Under the pieces are notes generated by a model that was given only the letters and a program-made list of their open reading frames with translations, made no database searches and was not told the DNA's origin. Below, one piece after another: positions 1-7,272 of a stretch of 13,989 bases of DNA. This DNA is from Spirochaetota bacterium (lineage in GTDB: Bacteria > Spirochaetota > B62-G9), in assembly GCA_026990615.1 (NCBI GenBank), contig JALXDB010000377.1, positions 1-13,989 on the forward strand, read 5' to 3'. The position numbers were made by a program, and so were the translations under genes. Numbering within the stretch: position 1 is the first letter of the stretch; every line of letters begins with the position of its first letter.

Positions 1-265
1 ATTCGATATTCAATGCTCTCGAAATGATCTTCCGGGAGATGTCATCTCTGGTGGCCCCCAGTCCGCCTGTAAAAATAAAAATACCATTGTTTTCAAGAAT
101 GTCGCCGGCATGCTTCTCTGCTACTGGAATGTCGTCGGGCAAATTTAAAATTGCGCTAACATTTATTCCCATATTGGTAAGAGCCTGGCTTATATAGACA
201 GCATTTGTATTACATATTTCCCCTTTTACAAGTTCGTCGCCAAAACTTATTATATAAGCCTTCAA
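1..265 (-). CDS. cinA: CinA-family protein, N-terminal molybdopterin-binding-like domain (partial)
   Basis: The visible 88 codons match the N-terminus of the CinA family (MoaB/Mog-like fold, associated with nicotinamide nucleotide salvage and, in some bacteria, competence). They begin KAYIISFGDELVKGEICNTN, the family's GxEL..G...N(T/S)N opening, and include FTGGLGATRDD, the conserved glycine-rich segment ending near the window edge. The C-terminal part, where an amidohydrolase domain would lie, is outside the window, so one- or two-domain architecture cannot be judged. The start is taken as TTG at 265-263. No ATG lies nearby, and a GAGAGGG Shine-Dalgarno at 274-280, inside the end of recO, sits 8 bases upstream. 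The gene begins 4 bases after the recO stop, so it is the last visible member of the aspS-phoH-pgpH-ybeY-corC-recO operon and is probably translationally coupled. Confidence 0.88.
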   Translation of the reverse strand, partial: MKAYIISFGDELVKGEICNTNAVYISQALTNMGINVSAILNLPDDIPVAEKHAGDILENNGIFIFTGGLGATRDDISRKIISRALNIE

Positions 266-269
266 TTTT

Positions 270-1022
270 CTAGCCCTCTCTATACTCAGGTATGCTTTCC
301 CAGCTTTTAGGTACTCTATGGAATAGATAGATAAAAATGTCCCTAATAAATCTTCTTATCTCAATGTACGTCTCGTAGGCCATAACAACCCGGGCAGAAT
401 CTCTCAACTCCGAGTTTTGGGCCCACAGTATATAACGAACTGCTCCCTCTTTCAGGTGATGGGAATTGTCTGTCCTGCATTTTTCACAGAGCGGAAAACC
501 CCTGTACTGATCAACATACACTTCGCCATCAAGCCTTTTCCCACATTGAACGCAGGTTGATAGATCAAACGAATATCCTAAAATGGATAAAAATTTGATC
601 TCAATCATTGAGAGGAGATAAACTAATTTATTAAGATTTATTCCGTTTATCAGGCGAAAAGAGTCCCGGGCCATGATATACATGTTTTCATCAACCATCT
701 CCTTCTCAACAAAGCCTGTTAACTCCTCTGCTACACAATTCGCAACAAAGTACCTCTCGATTTCAGTTCTAATTCTATCGTTATAGTCTGAAATTACAGC
801 ATCTTTGATTGTATACGGTGAATCTTTTTTAGCCCTGTAAAGTAAAAAATTGCCGTGACTGAAGAGCTGGGTTTTCGAACTGAGCTTGCTTTTTGTCTTC
901 CTGGCACCAAAAGCTGTCGCTTCAATCTTACCCAGTTCCTCTGTAATCAAAGTAATAATTTTATGACCTTCACCAAACTTTACAGCCCTGACAACAACAC
1001 CGTTAACCCTGATGAACCTTAT
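270..1022 (-). CDS. recO: DNA repair protein RecO, apparent AUA start
   Basis: RecO mediates loading of RecA on SSB-coated single-stranded DNA in the RecFOR pathway. The protein shows the N-terminal OB-fold signature (GVVVRAVKFGEGHKIITLIT, then EELGKIEATAFGARK) and a four-cysteine zinc knuckle typical of many RecO proteins (CVQC, 22 residues, CEKC). The frame is open back to a TAG just before 1042, but it holds no ATG, GTG, TTG or CTG before the conserved N-terminus. The first standard start, TTG at 950, would delete the first OB strands. ATA at 1022-1020 lies 8 bases after AGGGAGG and gives 250 residues beginning (M)RFIRVNG, the normal family length and N-terminus. I therefore choose AUA, with a sequencing error as the alternative. 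The gene lies 20 bases downstream of corC and 4 bases upstream of cinA. Confidence 0.9.
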   Translation of the reverse strand: MRFIRVNGVVVRAVKFGEGHKIITLITEELGKIEATAFGARKTKSKLSSKTQLFSHGNFLLYRAKKDSPYTIKDAVISDYNDRIRTEIERYFVANCVAEELTGFVEKEMVDENMYIMARDSFRLINGINLNKLVYLLSMIEIKFLSILGYSFDLSTCVQCGKRLDGEVYVDQYRGFPLCEKCRTDNSHHLKEGAVRYILWAQNSELRDSARVVMAYETYIEIRRFIRDIFIYLFHRVPKSWESIPEYREG

Positions 1023-1030
1023 ACCACAAA

Positions 1031-1037
1031 CCTCCCT
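1031..1037 (-). promoter_or_regulatory. Shine-Dalgarno AGGGAGG that sets the recO start
   Basis: AGGGAGG is directly visible on the minus strand in the gap between the corC stop and recO. It lies 8 bases upstream of the ATA codon at 1022-1020. The GTG at 3-base spacing is followed by an immediate stop (GTG GTA TAA), so it cannot be the recO start. This site is the main reason for choosing AUA over TTG at 950. Confidence 0.65.
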
Positions 1038-1042
1038 GTATC

Positions 1043-1843
1043 CTAACTATCTTTATCTGATTCGATACTGGCGTTTTTATTCATCTTAATTCTAATCTTT
1101 TTTATCTTATGCCCGTCCATTTTTTCTATCTTAAACTCAAGACCGTCGTAACTTATAGAATCACCCTGTTTTGGTATTTTCCCAAAGAGATTAAAAACAA
1201 ATCCGCCTATAGTGTCACTCCCGTTCAACGGGATATCCACATCTAAGAATTCGTTAAGATCCGTTATCTGCATCCTGGCATCACATACATACTCTGCTTC
1301 GCCAACCTTCTTTATCTCCTCTTCTTCATTATCATATTCATCCTGAATTTCTCCTACTATTTCTTCTATGATATTTTCAAGAAACACTATTCCTGCCATT
1401 CCTCCGTACTCATCCACAACAACAGCAATGTGCACCTTCTTCTCTCTGAACTCCCTCAGGAGTTCATCGATCTTTTTGCCCTCCGGAACAAAAAGGACAG
1501 GTCTCAAGAGTTTCTTAATATCAACCTTTTCTGGCTTTTCCACAAGATACGGAAGAAGATCCTTGGCATAAAGAAAACCTATTACATTATCAATGGTATC
1601 TTTATAAACCGGTATCCTGGAATGCCCGCTCTTGATAACAGTCTTAACAATATCATCAAACGATTGATCTATTGAAACTGCAACAACATCGGTCCTGGGG
1701 ACCATTATCGTTTTAACTGTGGTCTCACCAAGACCAACTATACCTTTGATCATATCTTTTTCTTCTTCATGAAGAGATTCTCTCTTCTCTTCTATCATCT
1801 CTTCTATGTCGTTCGATTTTTTCTTTTTGAAAAAGGGAAACAT
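1043..1843 (-). CDS. corC: CBS-domain / CorC-HlyC-type protein, soluble form
   Basis: This 266-residue protein has the CorC/YbeX/TlyC layout: a charged N-terminus (about 1-40), the conserved VKTIMVPRTDVVAV segment leading into a first CBS domain (about 45-105), a second CBS domain (about 108-165, with HIAVVVDEYGGMAGIV), and a CorC_HlyC transporter-associated domain (about 180-255). CBS pairs usually bind adenine nucleotides. The family is linked to magnesium/cobalt homeostasis and, through its position beside ybeY and phoH (ybeZYX in Proteobacteria), to ribosome or RNA maintenance. The DUF21 membrane domain of larger CorB/CNNM proteins is absent, so on its own this is a cytosolic protein. The ATG immediately follows the ybeY stop (TAAATG), indicating translational coupling. 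The transport role is known only for relatives and is not shown here. Confidence 0.88.
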   Translation of the reverse strand: MFPFFKKKKSNDIEEMIEEKRESLHEEEKDMIKGIVGLGETTVKTIMVPRTDVVAVSIDQSFDDIVKTVIKSGHSRIPVYKDTIDNVIGFLYAKDLLPYLVEKPEKVDIKKLLRPVLFVPEGKKIDELLREFREKKVHIAVVVDEYGGMAGIVFLENIIEEIVGEIQDEYDNEEEEIKKVGEAEYVCDARMQITDLNEFLDVDIPLNGSDTIGGFVFNLFGKIPKQGDSISYDGLEFKIEKMDGHKIKKIRIKMNKNASIESDKDS

Positions 1844-2293
1844 TTACCTTTGCTTCACCTCCATAAGTATTCTATCTGTAAGATTATTCATAAAAACTTC
1901 CTCCTCTTCAGTATCATGAGTATAACCTAGCAGATGCAGGAGGCCGTGAATAAATAATCTTTTAAAAAGCGTTTCAAAATCTTCACCAAAATCATCTATT
2001 TGTTTTTTTACAGTATCAACAGAAATTATGATATCTCCAATTGGAAGGATTTCTTCATTTAGCTCGAAAAAATTGCCCTCTCTCATTGAAAAGGAAAGCA
2101 CATTTGTGGGACCTTCCCTGTTTTTGTATTTTTTATTGAGATCCGATATAAACTCGTCGTCACATACAACGAGAGAAACATCTCCTCCAGCCTTTCCTGT
2201 TATCTTATACACAGTATCTATTATTTTTTCCAAATCTTCTGCAGGAATAGGGCACTTTCTATTAATCTCTTTAATATACAGGCGGTAGTTCAT
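1844..2293 (-). CDS. ybeY: Endoribonuclease YbeY (rRNA maturation factor)
   Basis: YbeY is a single-domain metalloprotein needed for 16S rRNA 3'-end maturation and ribosome quality control. The defining H-x3-H-x5-H zinc motif is intact as HGLLHLLGYTHD (His116, His120, His126). The upstream family signature NREGPTNVLSFSM (residues 58-70) and the PIGDIIIS strand (84-91) are also present. The length of 149 residues is normal. The ATG overlaps the pgpH stop by one base (TAATG), and the stop is directly abutted by the corC ATG, so the gene sits inside a tightly coupled phoH-pgpH-ybeY-corC block. That context agrees with a role in RNA processing together with PhoH. Confidence 0.96.
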   Translation of the reverse strand: MNYRLYIKEINRKCPIPAEDLEKIIDTVYKITGKAGGDVSLVVCDDEFISDLNKKYKNREGPTNVLSFSMREGNFFELNEEILPIGDIIISVDTVKKQIDDFGEDFETLFKRLFIHGLLHLLGYTHDTEEEEVFMNNLTDRILMEVKQR

Positions 2294-4464
2294 TATTTTT
2301 TCTGTTTTCTTGCCTCCTCTATTTCTTCAATCTTTCTGTCATCGGGATACTCAATTCTGGTATGAAAAAGCCCCGTCAGATACTTTGTAAACACCACTGT
2401 TATTTTCATCAAACCTCTCAATGTAAGACTGCTCTCGTTTAACTGGCCGTCCCTGAACTTGCTTTCTATAATGTCTTTGACCATCTGCTCAATGCGTTTT
2501 GCAGAAGGGTTAACAAGCGTTCTGGAAGCAGCCTCAACCGCATCGGCAAGCATTACAATAGCCGCTTCTCTTGTTTGCGGTTTTGGACCTGGATACCTGT
2601 ATTCTGATTTGTCAATTTCATCATATCGATTGTTCTTCTCCATAAGAGCCTGATGATAAAAATACTTCATCAATGAAGTACCATGATGTTGTTCAATTAT
2701 TTCAATAACCTCCCGGGGTAATTTCAATTCCTTTGCCATCTCGACACCCATCTTTATATGGGCCTTCAGGATAGAGTTGGAAAGAGAGGGTTTCAGAAAA
2801 TCATGTTTGTTTACCCCCCTGTTATTCTCTATAAAATACTCGGCATTTGGTATCTTTCCTATATCATGATATAGGGCAGCGACTCTTACAAGCAGAGGAT
2901 TTGCCCTTATATACCTGGCTGCATTTTCGGCCATATTAGCTACATTTATACTGTGATAATAGGTACCGGGAGCCTCAATCTGCATCTTTTTCATTATCGG
3001 GTTGTTCAAATCGGCAAGCTCAAGCAGCCTGAAATTCGTTGGAATATTCAAGAGTATTTCAAAAAACGGGATTATTCCGAGAGTCAACACTATAGAAACC
3101 ACACCGTTACCAGCTCCCCACAGAAGCAGAGCGAGCATATCCCTTGCATTGAGTTCCTTCAGAAGTCCTATTGCAACAAGAATAAGCACATTGGCGCCAA
3201 CTACGTATACACTCGATTTTAAAAGATCGATTCTCTTCTCTGCCTTCTCAACGGCAAAAAGACTTACCATACCGGACGCCATACTGAAAATCAGAGTATA
3301 GGGGTCATTTCCTGATATAAGTAGCAGCACAATTGGAACAGATATGGCGAGCAGTGAAGAAAACCTCTTTTTAAACAGTATTTCAGAGATCATAACAAGA
3401 CCGGCAGTTGGAACCAGAACTCCAAATGTCATATAGGCTGGAAGATTCTTTATCAAGGTAATAAGGTAGGAGTATACTACAGCCGCAAGGAAAAATGAAA
3501 GGAATATAAAATAGTTCCTCTCGAATTCTCCATTCGACCAGGTCTTAAAAGCATAAATAGTTAGTCCCACGATAAAAAGAAGTATTATGCCAATTCCGGA
3601 TATTGCCCTGACATTAAATCTATTTGTGTACTGTGTAATGGCCTTAAGTTTCGGATAGTTGGAGCTATCAATCTCTTCTCCCCTTCTTATAACAACCGCC
3701 CCTTTCTTGATTGTATTATAGACAGGTTGTACTTTGGAAATCTCCTCATCTAATAGATGTTTACTCTCGGTTTCATTGTAAAAGATATTCGGCGCTAGGA
3801 GTTTTCGCAGTACAATGGCAGTGGCTTTCAACTCCTGGAGATCAAACTTAATAAAATTGTTCTTTATATACTTTTCTATTGCAATCTCAATTTCATCCGA
3901 TGCAATAATCTTATTAACATCAACCTTCTCCTGAACAATTTCTGACTCTCTTATTCTTCTTAAGAGAAGGCCTCCGTTTTTATACCTGTTTAACTCATCC
4001 CTGGTTAAATCCGACAATCCTACCAGCATTATATCTTCTGCTATTGAGACAATCTTCTCCCTGTAGTTGTCAATCTTCATATATTTTTTAAGAATTCGTA
4101 TAACCTGGGGTGATATTCCATACTTCATAGATACTGCATCTGTATCCTCCATCTCCAACGATGCGAGAAAATTATTCAGATTATTTAAAACATCTTTATT
4201 GATACCCTCCTTGTAATCAAACACAGCCGGAACACGATTTTTAACCTCATTAATTCTTTTTTCCGTTTCTTTGACATTTATGTATGTAATGTTTCTGGGG
4301 CTTACTATATCTTCCTGGACAATATCTCCAATTTTATAGTTGTACCTTACCCCAAAATAGGGCTTTGCTATCATCCATAAACTCAACCCGAAGAAGAGAA
4401 CCGTAAATATTGCTATAAGTACACTGTTAAGCCCGCTTATATTCTTTATCTTAAATGTTTTCAT
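2293..4464 (-). CDS. pgpH: PgpH-type membrane HD phosphodiesterase (c-di-AMP hydrolase family)
   Basis: This 723-residue protein has the complete 7TMR-HD architecture. There is one membrane helix at about 13-33, an extracytoplasmic 7TMR-HDED domain (about 40-280), a cluster of hydrophobic segments (about 285-475) forming the 7TM region, and a cytoplasmic HD domain (about 500-660). The HD metal and catalytic residues are all present: His504 (YYHSINVA), His533-Asp534 (LYHDIGK), His569, His593-His594 (EQHHGT) and Asp641 (LADAVEAA). Relatives such as Listeria PgpH hydrolyse cyclic di-AMP to pApA. The substrate here is inferred from family, and no diadenylate cyclase is visible in the window. The start overlaps the end of phoH by 14 bases, and the stop overlaps the ybeY ATG. 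Confidence 0.93.
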   Translation of the reverse strand: MKTFKIKNISGLNSVLIAIFTVLFFGLSLWMIAKPYFGVRYNYKIGDIVQEDIVSPRNITYINVKETEKRINEVKNRVPAVFDYKEGINKDVLNNLNNFLASLEMEDTDAVSMKYGISPQVIRILKKYMKIDNYREKIVSIAEDIMLVGLSDLTRDELNRYKNGGLLLRRIRESEIVQEKVDVNKIIASDEIEIAIEKYIKNNFIKFDLQELKATAIVLRKLLAPNIFYNETESKHLLDEEISKVQPVYNTIKKGAVVIRRGEEIDSSNYPKLKAITQYTNRFNVRAISGIGIILLFIVGLTIYAFKTWSNGEFERNYFIFLSFFLAAVVYSYLITLIKNLPAYMTFGVLVPTAGLVMISEILFKKRFSSLLAISVPIVLLLISGNDPYTLIFSMASGMVSLFAVEKAEKRIDLLKSSVYVVGANVLILVAIGLLKELNARDMLALLLWGAGNGVVSIVLTLGIIPFFEILLNIPTNFRLLELADLNNPIMKKMQIEAPGTYYHSINVANMAENAARYIRANPLLVRVAALYHDIGKIPNAEYFIENNRGVNKHDFLKPSLSNSILKAHIKMGVEMAKELKLPREVIEIIEQHHGTSLMKYFYHQALMEKNNRYDEIDKSEYRYPGPKPQTREAAIVMLADAVEAASRTLVNPSAKRIEQMVKDIIESKFRDGQLNESSLTLRGLMKITVVFTKYLTGLFHTRIEYPDDRKIEEIEEARKQKK

Positions 4465-5434
4465 CTCCTACATTTTCCTTTTCAAAGGCCTTTATTATCT
4501 TTTCTACAAGGGGATGTCTTACAACATCCTCGGGCCCAAGATAAACAAAAGATATCCCTTTTATACCTTTCAAAACTCTTGCTGCTACTATAAGGCCCGA
4601 GTCTTTACTCCTGGGTATATCCACCTGGGTAATGTCGCCGGTTATTATTGTTTTTGAATTAAAACCTATTCTGGTAAGAAACATCAGCATTTGCCCCCTT
4701 GTGGTGTTCTGCGCCTCGTCAAGTATGATAAAAGAATCGTGGAGTGTTCTTCCGCGCATATAGGCAAGGGGAGCCACCTCGATTGCACCTCTCTCTACAA
4801 ACCTCTGAAACATATTGTACGGTATCATATCGTAAATAGCATCGTACAGTGGCCTGAGGTAAGGATTTACCTTCTGCTCAAGGTCGCCTGGCAGATATCC
4901 CAGGCTCTCGCCAGCCTCTACTACAGGTCTGGTCAGTATTATTCTCGATATATTTTCAGATATAAGATAATTCAATGCGAACGCCATGGCCAGATACGTC
5001 TTGCCAGTTCCGGCCGGACCTATAACGAACACCAGGTCGTTTTTCTTAATAGCTTCAAAATACTTCGCCTGACCGGATGATTTTGGAGTTATAACTTTTC
5101 CGTGGGGTCCTATTTTAATCTTCAGGGAAGACAGGTTCTTAACATCAAACTTCTGGTCTTTCTTTACATTTCTGACCAGTATAGATATCTCATTTTTATC
5201 AGGATACTTTTGCAGACTGTACTGATTGCTTATATTCTCTATAACAGATTTTGCCACCTCTACCTGCTCTCGTTTACCACGAAGGGTAAGCACAGGCCCT
5301 CTGGCAGCAATGTATACCCCCGTCTGCTCCTCTATCTCCCTTAATATTTCGTCGTTGTTGGCAAAAAATAGTTCTTCGCCTTTGCTATCCAGGTTTATTT
5401 TTTCTTCTAACTCTACTGTATCAGAATCTTCCAT
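4451..5434 (-). CDS. phoH: PhoH-like ATPase (YbeZ family)
   Basis: PhoH/YbeZ proteins are cytosolic P-loop ATPases related to the ATPase half of superfamily 1 helicases. They are associated with RNA metabolism and partner functionally with YbeY. In this 327-residue protein an N-terminal KH-like segment (about 25-75, with GVYIAARGPVLTLRG) precedes the ATPase domain. Walker A is GPAGTGKT (about 139-146), Walker B is FIILDEAQN (about 235-243), and the conserved TGDITQVDIP follows. The length is normal. The ATG lies 15 bases after the aspS stop, with a weak GGGAA as ribosome binding site, and its 3' end overlaps pgpH. The co-transcription with ybeY repeats a widely conserved pairing. Confidence 0.95.
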   Translation of the reverse strand: MEDSDTVELEEKINLDSKGEELFFANNDEILREIEEQTGVYIAARGPVLTLRGKREQVEVAKSVIENISNQYSLQKYPDKNEISILVRNVKKDQKFDVKNLSSLKIKIGPHGKVITPKSSGQAKYFEAIKKNDLVFVIGPAGTGKTYLAMAFALNYLISENISRIILTRPVVEAGESLGYLPGDLEQKVNPYLRPLYDAIYDMIPYNMFQRFVERGAIEVAPLAYMRGRTLHDSFIILDEAQNTTRGQMLMFLTRIGFNSKTIITGDITQVDIPRSKDSGLIVAARVLKGIKGISFVYLGPEDVVRHPLVEKIIKAFEKENVGDENI

Positions 5435-5449
5435 AATTCCCAGATAAGT

Positions 5450-7195
5450 TTAATTGTTCTTTAACTTAATACCCAATTCATCAAGCTGCCTTTCGGACAC
5501 TTCATCCGGAGCGCCTGTCAACGGGCAGATACCACTGGCGGTCTTTGGAAATGGAATAACCTCTCTGATAGAATCTTCTCCCTGAAACATCATTACCATT
5601 CTATCAAGACCAAAAGCTATCCCACCATGTGGCGGTGCACCATATTTGAAAGCCTCCAGTAGAAATCCAAACTTTTCATCTATCTCTTCTTTTGTTAATC
5701 CCAGAATAGAAAATACCTTTTCCTGAACATCGGCCCTGTGTATTCTAATGCTACCACCACCAAGTTCAACTCCGTTAAGTACAAGGTCATAACTTCTTGA
5801 CTTTATTCTATAAACATCATCCCCTTCTACATTTAAAATATCCTCTTTAGGGGATGTAAAAGGATGATGAACGGAAACAATTTTATTTTCGTCTTCACTC
5901 CACTCAAACAGAGGAAAATCCGTAATCCAGATAAAATTTAGCCTATCTTTTGGGGCTAAATCAAGAATTTTCCCGATTTCCAATCTTATCTCACCAAGAA
6001 AAGATTGAACTGTTCTCAACTCTCCCATGCATGAATATATTATCGCCTGATTATCACCTGCAATATCTGTTTGTATTCCATCCCTACCAAAGAGTTTTTT
6101 AAATGGACCGCTTATACCCCCATTCTGAACTTTACCCCAGCTGAACAATCTGCAACCGGCATCTTTAGCTCTGATTGTAAGATTATCAAGATACTTTCTG
6201 GTAATTTTTTCAGATAGGGGACTTACCAGAGCATACACTACATCACCATTCTCAATCCCTTCAGCAATAAAATCCTTTGGCTCAAACTTTTTAACAATCC
6301 CGGTAATGTCGTTCAGCTCCATTCCGAATCTTAAATCAGGTCTATCACTTCCGAATCTGCTCATAGCTTCGTCATACTTCATTCTTGGTATCGGAATAGT
6401 AATCTCAATATTATAAACATTTTTTAGAATGCTGAAAAACAGATTATCTATAAGTTCGTAAATATCGTTTTCATCAACAAATGACATTTCTATGTCCAAC
6501 TGTGTAAATTCTGGCTGCCGGTCGGCGCGAAGATCCTCATCTCTAAAGCATTTAACTATCTGAAAGTACTTTTCAAATCCTGCAACCATCAGAAGCTGTT
6601 TAAAAATCTGGGGTGACTGGGGTAGAGCATAAAATCTCCCGGGGTTGATTCTAGAAGGCACAAGAAAATCCCTAGCACCTTCGGGTGTTGACTTGGTTAA
6701 AAAAGGTGTTTCAATATCTATAAACCCTCTTTCGTTTAAAAATCTCCTAATCTCAAAGTTTATCCTGTTTCTCATAATTATGTTGTTCTTCATTCTTTCG
6801 CGGCGAAGGTCGAGGTATCTGTACTTCAACCGGATCTCTTCAGAATCTTCTGTCTGTTTAATTATCTGAATGGGAAGGGGAGCCGACTCATTCAGCACCT
6901 CCATATCCCTGACAAGAACTTCGTAGTATCCTGTGGGTATATTTGGATTTGGATTTTCGCGTTTTCTTACAATCCCCGATGCCCTGATTACATACTCGGA
7001 CTTTAACAAATTAGCCCTGTCAAATAGGACCTTATCCTCCTGTTCATCAAACACTATCTGAACTATTCCCGTTCTGTCCCTTAGATCTACAAAGATAACA
7101 CCTCCATGCTCTCTCTTTACCTGTACCCATCCATACAGTTCAACTTCTTTACCCTCTGTCTTCTCCCCTATATCTATTGTATAGTACTGTTTCAG
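5450..7195 (-). CDS. aspS: Aspartyl-tRNA synthetase, apparent CUG start
   Basis: This is a class II synthetase charging tRNA with aspartate. The protein has an N-terminal OB-fold anticodon domain (YGWVQVKREHGGVIFVDLRDR, about residues 21-41), motif 1 around FIDIETPFLTKSTPEGARDF, motif 2 FRDEDLRADRQPEFTQLDIE, the bacterial GAD insertion in the middle, and motif 3 GGIAFGLDRMVMMF near the C-terminus. The standard in-frame start GTG at 7054 would delete 47 residues including most of the OB fold. The frame continues upstream to CTG at 7195, just after AAGGAGGG, giving 581 residues, the normal size. The intervening frame has no ATG, GTG or TTG, so CTG initiation is inferred. The His-Gly in KREHGG resembles non-discriminating AspRS enzymes. 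This is the first gene of the phoH/recO operon. Confidence 0.94.
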   Translation of the reverse strand: MKQYYTIDIGEKTEGKEVELYGWVQVKREHGGVIFVDLRDRTGIVQIVFDEQEDKVLFDRANLLKSEYVIRASGIVRKRENPNPNIPTGYYEVLVRDMEVLNESAPLPIQIIKQTEDSEEIRLKYRYLDLRRERMKNNIIMRNRINFEIRRFLNERGFIDIETPFLTKSTPEGARDFLVPSRINPGRFYALPQSPQIFKQLLMVAGFEKYFQIVKCFRDEDLRADRQPEFTQLDIEMSFVDENDIYELIDNLFFSILKNVYNIEITIPIPRMKYDEAMSRFGSDRPDLRFGMELNDITGIVKKFEPKDFIAEGIENGDVVYALVSPLSEKITRKYLDNLTIRAKDAGCRLFSWGKVQNGGISGPFKKLFGRDGIQTDIAGDNQAIIYSCMGELRTVQSFLGEIRLEIGKILDLAPKDRLNFIWITDFPLFEWSEDENKIVSVHHPFTSPKEDILNVEGDDVYRIKSRSYDLVLNGVELGGGSIRIHRADVQEKVFSILGLTKEEIDEKFGFLLEAFKYGAPPHGGIAFGLDRMVMMFQGEDSIREVIPFPKTASGICPLTGAPDEVSERQLDELGIKLKNN

Positions 7196-7200
7196 TGTTG

Positions 7201-7208
7201 CCCTCCTT
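7201..7208 (-). promoter_or_regulatory. Strong Shine-Dalgarno AAGGAGGG upstream of CTG of aspS
   Basis: AAGGAGGG is seen on the minus strand; AGGAGG ends 6 bases before the CTG at 7195-7193. It is the strongest ribosome binding site in the window and supports CUG initiation, because no AUG, GUG or UUG codon follows in frame within 45 codons. Confidence 0.7.
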
Positions 7209-7242
7209 ATATTCAGGTTTATTATAAGTTTACTTTATTTTA

Positions 7243-7272
7243 ATTATAGATGCCAATCTACCTACGAATCAA
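7243..7272 (-). promoter_or_regulatory. Sigma70-like promoter for aspS operon
   Basis: On the minus strand a TTGATT -35 element (7267-7272) and a perfect TATAAT -10 element (7243-7248) are separated by 18 bases. The -35 overlaps the last codons of the upstream aldolase gene. Transcription would begin near 7236, giving a leader of about 40 bases before aspS. There is no terminator hairpin after the aldolase gene, so aspS may also receive read-through transcripts. Confidence 0.5.

Noticed and set aside
948..950. TTG at 950 as the recO start
   Set aside because: It removes conserved OB-fold residues, and I see no good ribosome binding site; kept only as an alternative.
855..1046. Plus-strand open frame opposite the recO start
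   Set aside because: It is antisense to the conserved RecO N-terminus and shows no family features; a shadow of recO.
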